From the NCBI GenBank assembly GCA_964016875.1, contig OZ024721.1, positions 35,940,823 to 36,004,822 of the forward strand: 64,000 nt of DNA, given 5' to 3'. Origin of the DNA: Fallopia convolvulus. Lineage: Eukaryota > Streptophyta > Magnoliopsida > Caryophyllales > Polygonaceae. Under the pieces are notes generated by a model. That model searched no databases. It saw only the letters and a program-made list of their open reading frames with translations, and was not told the origin of the DNA. Every line of letters begins with the position of its first letter. Position 1 is the stretch's first letter. Both the position numbers and the translations under genes were made by a program. Shown here in pieces: positions 57,201-64,000 of the stretch.

Positions 57201-60200
57201 CTACTATAAAAAGAGGAAGAGTTCAGCATTGTAACCATGAGATGAATTTTGAATGAAATACAAACCCTGAGGATTCCTCAAATTCTGTTTTCTGTGGTGG
57301 TGAGATTCTTACCCTCAGTTATCCATTGATAGATTCTATCAATTTGGTATACCCCCCCCACCCCCCACCCCACCCCACCCCCACAACCATCAAACCAGCC
57401 TCCACCCACAAATCTCAATTCCAATATGTTAGCTAACCTTACTGCTGCTATTCAGACCATCGCTGCTGATGTGGCAGCCCTCAAAACCCAATCAAATCAA
57501 GTTCATGCCTCCACTAATGGGAGCCCAAGAGGATCTCGCAGAAAACCCCAGGTCCCCCGAGCAGTTCCTCATGAGCGTGGCCTCCCGAACTGGTGGGATG
57601 ACCAAGACTATGAAGAAGATGGCCATCATGGGTTCCAAGCCAACAAGCGTCCGCGGGCGAAAATCAATTTTCCTAAATTTCAGATTAGATTCCCGACGAA
57701 CTCAAAGTTGAGGTCGCTTCCATGCATCTCGAAGGGGATGCACTCGACCTATTTGCTTGGATCAATGGAGAAGATCAGATTGTTTATTGGGAGACCTTTG
57801 TGAAGGCGTTCCAGGAACATTACAGACCCCCGGAGTTACAGAACCCTGATGAGTACTTGGGTTCCGTCAAGCAAACCGGTTCAGTATCGGAGTACTGTCA
57901 AGAGTTTGCCCGGCGTGTTGCTCGCGTTCAAGATTGGCCAGAGCACTGTTTATTAGGCGTTTTCATGGCTGGTCTTAATGAGGATTTGAAGGCTGAAGTC
58001 AGAATTCACAAGCCACGGTCAGTTTTTAAAGCTGTTAATCTTGCCTTAGAGTTTGAAAACAAAGGGAGCCAAGTCCCATATTCTTCAAACAGGCCCAATC
58101 CTTCCCATTCTTATTTCCCTACGCCGATATCTGACTAGACACCTCCACAAAATCAGAACAAGTTCCCAGTAGCAGCTGGCCATCAGAAACAAGACACGAC
58201 AAACCAGACAAACACCAATTTGATACCAAACACCAAACCAGGGTTACCACCAATCTCTAATTCATGGGAAGTCGAACGTCAAACCAGACGCGACAAGGGT
58301 TTATGCTTCCGATGTGAAGAGAAGTTTGGGCCTGGTCACCAATGCAAAGGACCCACTTTTTCGTTGTTTGAGATTACAGAGGAAGGTGAGGCAGTCACCA
58401 GTCAAGTGGACGATGAGCCCAAATTCAGCGGCGTAGATGGAAATCAACAGAATATGACGGAGATTTATTTCCATGCAATCCTTGGGAAGACTTCAGGAAC
58501 CACCATGAAGATTCAGGGAATGCTTAAACATAGGCAAGTTTTGACTTTAATTGATAGTGGTTCTACTGATAATTTTATTGCTGATCACCTAGTTGGAGAG
58601 TTGAAGCTTCCTGTCGTGACCATTCCTTCTTTTGGCGTGCAAATTGGAAACGGAGACCTCGTTCGCTGCAGCGGAGTTTGTAAGGATGTAGCCATTCAGT
58701 TTCCTGGTTTGGAGATCATACAAGAGTACTATACTTTTCCAATGGCAGGTGCAGACTTGGTTCTTGGAATTAAATGGGTTGCCTCTCTCAACACAGTGCA
58801 AGCTAATTGGAACAAGATGACAATGAAGTTCTTCCTGGCATTGCTCCCCGGTTGGTGACAAAGGCCGCACTTCAGTCATGTTCTAAGATCCTAGCAGAAA
58901 GGAGAATTACATTCTCACAGTCGACCTAAATCCTATTTTTCACCTTGAGGACAAGGTGAATTTCTGGTTGGGGGGGGTTTATTGATACGTTCCCAAGTCA
59001 GTTAGGAGTAGAACAGTTACTGAAAATTTTAGTTATTTTACTGATTTATTTTTATTTTCAATTCCTAGTCTGTTTCCCTTTAGGTTTTCCATGTTCCCAC
59101 TTCTCCAGGTAGTGCTCCACTACTTAAATTTCCAGCATTCAGTCTTTTAATTATTTAGTTAGTTATTTCCCTTTTTAAACTATAAAAAGAGGAAGAGTTC
59201 AGCATTGTAATCATGAGATTCTTACCCTCAGTTATCCATTGATAGATTCTATCAGATTGACTACAGGAAGACACTTCACTGAAGATTCCAATCACTTCAC
59301 CCAGTTTCATAATAGATAGTTCTATCAAAAATCTAGTACTAAGCCTGACACACCAAAAATTCTAACCACATCAACATAAATTAGTGCAAGTTTGATGCTA
59401 AACACATTGAAAGTCTGAAACACTTAAAAATCACTCTTTCAATTAAAAAGAAAAGCTCTATACACATAAAGGGAGCACATAACTGTTAAATTCTAACAAA
59501 TCAGACAAGGTATAAATTGGAACTATTCAAACCCAGATGCGTAACCAATTTTTTTTTCAGCAGCAGGATTTCAATCATTTTGTGAAAGAACATACAAATG
59601 CATGCCATTAAAGACCTTCAGTAGCATGCACAAACAGGAATACATGTTAACTAACAGATAATGATAAACACACCTTAGAGAAGAAGGAACCGCAGAGCTC
59701 AGGGGCCCTATACCACCTTGTTGCTACATAGTCCTGAGTCACATAAAGTTGAAACCATCTTATGAAGAGTCAAGTAAACTTTTATCCCTACTTTTTGAGA
59801 AAGGCTTTTTTGTCTACATTCGTTACAAGATAAACCATGGCTAACCAATCATTATATCTTGTACTTATTCAACGAGTTAGGCAGAATTCTGCAAGTGAAC
59901 CCATAACCTATGAAATCACATCCCTAGTACTCTTAATTGTATACTCTAGGTAGGTATTGCAAAAGTTTGCATAAGCTAAACATTAATAATAAGGCTGCAA
60001 CAAAAGAAGTTCTTTTTTCCTTTTGAAGCTCCACCGAAGTATAAAGATTTAAGGGGCTCTCATGCTGGAATGTCTACAAGAATACTAGCCCATCTATGCC
60101 AGAAGCATTACCTGAAGGGTGAGCTTCCGGCAATTAGCTTGTAGTATAGATAGCACATTAGGCTTTGTAATCTCAAAGATGGACAAAGAATGCCAGTTCT

Positions 60201-61263
60201 GAATGAATTTAAGTGAAGGACATAATTGATTGGGCTCAGAAGGGGTTCAACGTGCTTGTGAAGTAATTGAAATTCAAGGGAATTATTGGCACTTGCTAGC
60301 AACAGACAAAAGTTTACTATAAGGATAGAGATGGTAAATAAAAAATAGAGATAACAGAACTTACTGTCCAAAATATCGCAGTTGGAGTGTCGTTGAAAGC
60401 CACACGTGCAAGACCAAAGTCGCATACTTTAAGCTTGCAGTCAGCATTAGCTAAGATATTCTTTGGCTTCAGGTCTCGATGAAAGACATTTGCTATTAGA
60501 CATATTAGAGTTCCAAATCAGAAAGTACTTAATACAGAGCCAGTAACTTCATAAGAAAGATTCTGCATTCTTTTTTTTTACCCCTTTCTTAATAGATTAC
60601 AGATAATGCCACAGCATCCAAATATAGTTCAAAAGAAGAATTGAAGCTAACCTGAATGTATGTATTTTAAACCCCGAAGGAGCTGATACAGAAAAAATTG
60701 ATAGTGTTCTGGAGTCAAGTCATCATTAGCTTTGATAACCTGATGCAAATCTGATTCCATGAGCTCAAACACAACATAGATATCCTTAAATTCCCTCCTC
60801 GAAGGAGGCAACAAAATGTGCTTGATTTCTACAATATCAGGATGGCGCAAGAGGCGGAGGAGTTTAATTTCCCTTAGAATACGAGTGGCATCAGAAACAT
60901 GCTCAAAGATATCATTGATCTTCTTGATTGCAACTTTCTCTCCAAGATGGGTGTCATATGCAGAGCAAACAACACCATAACTTCCTTTACCAATCACTTC
61001 CTCAATCCTATACCTGCCACCCTCGCCATACTCAGTGAAGAAGTCTACATCAATTGATGCCTGCATGATCATATAATTCATTTCATACTATAAAATTTGA
61101 TCTCACAAAAGCTATTAGAATCTCTAGAGGCCTAATTAAAACACAACTTACCACCGTCATAAATATCCTTAATAGAGCATAAGTAAAGAACGTGGGACTA
61201 TTAAAGAACATAGGAACAACAATTTATTAAAAGCACTACCTTTCTCCTCTGATCAGGTTGCAT
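54231..61263 (-). CDS. MPK16: Group D (TDY) MAP kinase, MPK16 type
   Basis: Ten exons on the - strand: 61263-61240, 61060-60652, 60492-60365, 59733-59674, 56461-56312, 56206-56051, 55951-55740, 55346-55245, 55146-54986 and 54532-54231, giving 567 aa, the length I recall for Arabidopsis MPK16. Landmarks: glycine loop GKGSYGVV (32-39), catalytic lysine K54 (VAIKK), HRDLKPKN (149-156), DFG (169-171) and the TDY activation motif (187-189), followed by the long C-terminal tail of group D kinases ending QWY. The expected role is a serine/threonine MAP kinase in a signalling cascade; substrates cannot be read from sequence. The exon 9 donor is at 54985; an earlier GT at 55004 would break the frame and remove VPHNIQG, conserved in the family. 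Intron 4 (3.2 kb) holds a retrotransposon. A 5' leader, possibly with an intron, extends beyond 61263. Confidence 0.95.
57011..57341 (+). repeat. 5' LTR of the intronic element
   Basis: 331 bp, with a TATAAAAAG box near 57208. It retains about 63 bp (roughly 57241-57303) that are missing from the 3' LTR, where the flanking TGAGA words have collapsed into one. Confidence 0.85.
57344..57384 (+). repeat. C-rich low-complexity tract at the primer binding site position
   Basis: After the LTR the sequence reads TTTGGTATA and then a run of CCCCCCCACCCC-type sequence. The first TGGTAT matches the beginning of the initiator tRNA-Met primer site (TGGTATCAGAGC), and the rest is replaced by C/A tracts. 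Confidence 0.75.
57426..58858 (+). pseudogene. gag-protease remnant of the intronic Gypsy element
   Basis: Three frames: 57426-57803 (start ANLTAAIQTIAADVAALK, then RAKINFPKF), 57722-58138 (HLEGDALDLFAWINGED, YCQEFARRVARVQDWPEH, the capsid-type core) and 58220-58858 (zinc knuckle CFRCEEKFGPGHQC, aspartic protease LIDSGSTDNFI, then LGIKWVASLNTVQANW). The shift at about 57690 removes the usual segment around FDGxDP; a stop follows at 58136. Homology ends at the protease exit, where RT would begin. Confidence 0.85.
58983..59254 (+). repeat. 3' LTR of the intronic element
   Basis: 272 bp, homologous to 57011-57341 except for the 63-bp internal deletion and small length changes in A/T runs. Confidence 0.85.
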
Positions 61264-62169
61264 TTTGGCCAAAGAGCATGAAATGATCTATTTTCCAGTG
61301 ATTGATGGTGATTATCTATTCTCCAGAGGTTGATTGTGCTGAAGCGTGAAGTAACACAAATATATTAAATTTTCAAGCAATTTTTTGAAGGATTGAATCA
61401 AAGATTCTTATGACGGGTGAGAAAGCCAATTAAAAAAAAAAGGGTTAACCAAATACCGGTAGTATCGAGGAGAGGAATAGGAAAACCCTAATTCTTTTAG
61501 ATCAAGGAATCACCAGAGAGAGCAAATATTACAGAATTCGAGCAAAATCTGTCATTCAAGAGATGAAACGAACAAAACAAAATCGATGTCCAGACTGGAG
61601 TTGAGAGCTTCAAAGTAGGATGCTGCGAAGAATACGGTGACGCGATACCTAGGGTTCACAAATTAAAGCGGCAGCTTGAACTTCAATGCCAAGAAAGCTT
61701 AAGCCCAAATTGCGAGCAATGGAAGATCCAAAGAAGGCGAAGAATACAACAAATCAATTATCAAATGCAGATCAAAACCCCAACATAGCATGAGAGAGAA
61801 GAATCCGTTCTGTTGGACGTGCGGTTGCTTCGATTATCAAGAAAAAGCGAAGTGGTGGAGAAAGGGATTGAATAATTTGAATTTGAGGGTGATTTCAAAG
61901 TACAAAAATCCGTTGTGTTGGATCTTTTACTGGGATAAAATTAGAAACACTATGCTGATGCTTTGAAGCTGAAAGGCTTGGCTGGAAAATGGAGATGTAC
62001 GGGGGTGCCCACAAATACAGCTATAGGAAGTTAGGAACAGAAGTATCGGGAAAATAAGAAATCAATCAATATTTACCTTAATTAATTAATTAATCCATCT
62101 ATCTATCTATATATCAAATCAAATAAAAAACCTGTAAACGTACATATTTCTTGTCTACAGTAACAGCTT
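61264..62169 (-). promoter_or_regulatory. MPK16 leader and promoter region
   Basis: The sequence upstream of the MPK16 start (higher coordinates) has leader-like CT- and AT-rich stretches with several ATGs and possible splice sites, so a 5'-UTR intron is plausible. An ATTA/ATCT microsatellite lies at 62083-62113. No other gene is seen. Confidence 0.4.
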
Positions 62170-62820
62170 GTGAACAGTGAATTTTTTTTCCACGACTTCG
62201 GATATCGGCTAGCTCATTCTACCCAAAAAAAAGGCTCTTATCTATGCTCGCCATTACTTCGCTCGCCTTCTCCATATGCTGCATCCTACCTCTTCTCCTC
62301 TTCTTTCTTCTCTCCTCTTCTTTCTTCTTTATCTCGCTCTCTCATCCTCTCTACTTTCTCACCCTTTTTCCCATCGGACGCCACCGGTGTACGCTAGCCC
62401 CCGCCACCGCCACTTTCTTGCTCTGTCGGCTGCCCCACACCTACGACCTTTCTTCGTACAATAATCATTCTCTATAGGTAAGTTATCCAAGCTGGTTTCC
62501 ACAATTATGGAACTCATCTCTAGGGTTGTAGGAATTTGGTAGATTCCCTATCACATCTGTGTTAATTTGACAAGAATTTGCTTAACCCGAAATACAATTC
62601 GAATTTTAGGGTTTGCTTCGTCATCAAATTTGCTAAATGCTCGATTTCTATTAATATAGCACTGCACATGTTCGATGAAATGCCCAAATCCAGTTTAGTT
62701 GCAAACCGACGTGACATGGTTCTTATTCCATGGTTTTCAGGTTTTTTTTTGCTTTGTTGTTGTGTTTCTAGGGCTTCTTATTGCGTGACAGGTCGTTATT
62801 CATGAAGTTCTTCATTTATA
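62170..62820 (+). pseudogene. Unclassified sequence with a short PPR-like fragment
   Basis: A CT-rich stretch at 62260-62350 ends in TCTATAG followed by GTAAGTT (62479), a good splice donor, suggesting a first exon or its remnant. At about 62610-62750 the + frame reads FAKCSISINIALHMFDEMPKS, resembling a PPR repeat (AKCG...A..FDEMP), followed by DMVLIPWFSGF. It is too short to be a working PPR gene and no neighbouring repeats follow. Confidence 0.35.
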
Positions 62821-64000
62821 TATGCTCAGTTCAGCCCTAAACTTCTGTTTCATTTTTGTAATAACTGCGGTTTTTGAGGATATTTTTGAATTTTTCTCGG
62901 ATATCCTTTTAACCTCTTTGTTCGTTTCAACGTTTAATCCAATATTTTTGTTGGAGATTAAATCCTAGAAAAATTCTTGGTGATATCCTAAAATCACAAA
63001 GAAATGATTTTATGGATCGGTGTGAATTCTAGGATTTTTCGGTGGAAAAAGAATATTTATTGGATAAGCCGTCTTTTTAATTTCGTACTGTAAAGGATGT
63101 AAAATACGAAACGGAAGCCTTAAAAATTGAAGGTAGCACGATAAAATCATGGAAAATTGATTTTATTGGTCTACATAATTTACGGGACGTTTTTCGTTTA
63201 GTGAGTTTTTCCACCCGATGTACATAATTTCACCGCTTTAACGCGAGTCCCGTTCCGAGACGGGTTTTGAGTTTTAAAAGCTTAAGGAATCTGAGATAGC
63301 ACCGGCATATCTTTTTGCCTTGTCAAAGTTACCAATTCATTTTCCAAAGAAGATAAAGGAAGGAACGAGAGATAGGGACGACTACAGACTCGGGGAAAAC
63401 CGAAACCTTCATCCGCCCCTCCACCTCCATCTCCTCCACCTCACTTTCTTCTTCCTCCTTGTTATATGTTTGAGCTACTGCAAGAGGAAGGGTGTGGCGA
63501 GAGGGCGGGACGACAACGACAAGTCGGGAGAAAGAAGTTCACCGCCGGCTAGCTTCTTACCTCGCCAAGCGACGTCGCCGGCGTTCGCTAGCTACTCCGA
63601 CCAACACCCACCGCAAGGGCCGCCACCAAGCAAAGCTCATCCACCCTTGGGCTCGGGGATCGAGCCACTATCGAGCCAAACGAGCCATGGGCTCGAGTGA
63701 AGGTATATACAATCAAAATTAATTAGCGAGTTGATTACGGAGCCACCGTAAGGACCTTTCGGTTCCGCTTTGCTAATTAAATTTATGGTTTTTATAATCT
63801 TGACGTTGATACGGTCTCACAGGTTCAAACCGCTCGAGAAACGGATGTCGGGATCTTCAGTTATAGCGAATACAAGTTTTTGACATCGATTCGCAGGTAA
63901 AGGACTTCGGATAATTACTCGGGATTCGTTGTTAATCCGTTTGATCCGATATTTGGTCACCTTTAAGAACTGTTGCTAATGAACAATTTTTATTTAGAAA
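62821..64000 (+). mobile_element. Putative Gypsy (Del/Tekay-like) LTR sequence at the window edge
   Basis: The stretch has the base composition and phrases I associate with long chromovirus LTRs ('acgggacgtttttcg' near 63182, 'gcgagtcccgttccgagacggg' region near 63242, later GAGCCATGGGCTC). No second copy or coding region lies in the window, so it is a resemblance call. ORFs 63320-63700 and 63492-63722 are GC-rich and have no homology. Confidence 0.3.

Larger units (their letters stand above)
57011..59254 (+). mobile_element. Small Ty3/Gypsy gag-protease element in MPK16 intron 4, antisense to the gene
   Basis: A 2.24-kb element with LTRs at 57011-57341 and 58983-59254 (TGATACGTTC...TCTATCA), flanked by gattc / gattg, a 5-bp target duplication with one change. 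A G-rich purine tract (GGGGGGG near 58970) lies just before the 3' LTR. The inside encodes gag and protease but no RT, RNase H or integrase. It lies on the + strand, antisense to MPK16, more than 500 bp from the nearest exon boundary, so splicing of MPK16 need not be disturbed. Confidence 0.88.

Noticed and set aside
63320..63722. Proline- and arginine-rich ORFs at the right edge
   Set aside because: GC-rich LTR-like sequence open in several frames; no domain, no start context that stands out.

Overview
This is a window of nuclear DNA from a flowering plant, most likely a eudicot. It holds spliced genes with GT-AG introns, an AT-rich background, plant-specific gene families and many plant-type transposable elements. 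I see no prokaryotic, viral-genome, CRISPR or tRNA features. Four host genes can be reconstructed exon by exon, and each reads through without a stop or frameshift. From left to right they are: a peroxisomal adenine nucleotide carrier (PNC type, + strand, 5 exons, 321 aa); the NEDD8/RUB E1 catalytic subunit ECR1 (- strand, 9 exons, 449 aa from the preferred start); a BPM-family MATH-BTB protein, the substrate adaptor of CUL3 E3 ligases (+ strand, 4 exons, 415 aa); and a group D (TDY) MAP kinase of MPK16 type (- strand, 10 exons, 567 aa).

Layout. 0-3.3 kb: two degenerate short-repeat arrays and a small non-autonomous hAT element with a perfect 8-bp target duplication, just upstream of the carrier gene. 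3.3-7.3 kb: the carrier gene, with a minisatellite in intron 1. 9.5-12.7 kb: the gag region of an Athila/Tat-like Ty3 element on the - strand, with its tRNA-Asp-type primer binding site. 14.2-19.2 kb: ECR1, with a Tourist-like MITE upstream. 20-32 kb: a copia gag remnant, an LTR-like stretch split by a full-length L1-type LINE on the - strand (target duplication, three 210-bp repeats), a second LINE fragment and a MITE. 32.4-49.3 kb: a nested stack in which a LINE is split by a hAT transposon, which is itself split by a Ty3/Gypsy element (inside the transposase gene) and by a CACTA-like element. 49.7-61.3 kb: the convergent BPM and MPK16 genes, with a small gag-protease Ty3 element in an MPK16 intron. 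61.3-64 kb: MPK16 upstream region, a short PPR-like stretch and sequence resembling a Gypsy LTR.

How the genes relate. ECR1 and BPM both belong to ubiquitin-like/cullin biology: ECR1 starts the RUB/NEDD8 conjugation that activates cullins, and BPM proteins bring substrates to CUL3. From memory, the Arabidopsis counterparts BPM1 (At5g19000), MPK16 (At5g19010) and ECR1 (At5g19180) lie on one short part of chromosome 5. The ECR1-BPM-MPK16 order here therefore looks like conserved microsynteny stretched by about 30 kb of transposons. I found no previously undescribed biochemical system. The most remarkable structure is the four-element nested insertion at 32.4-49.3 kb.
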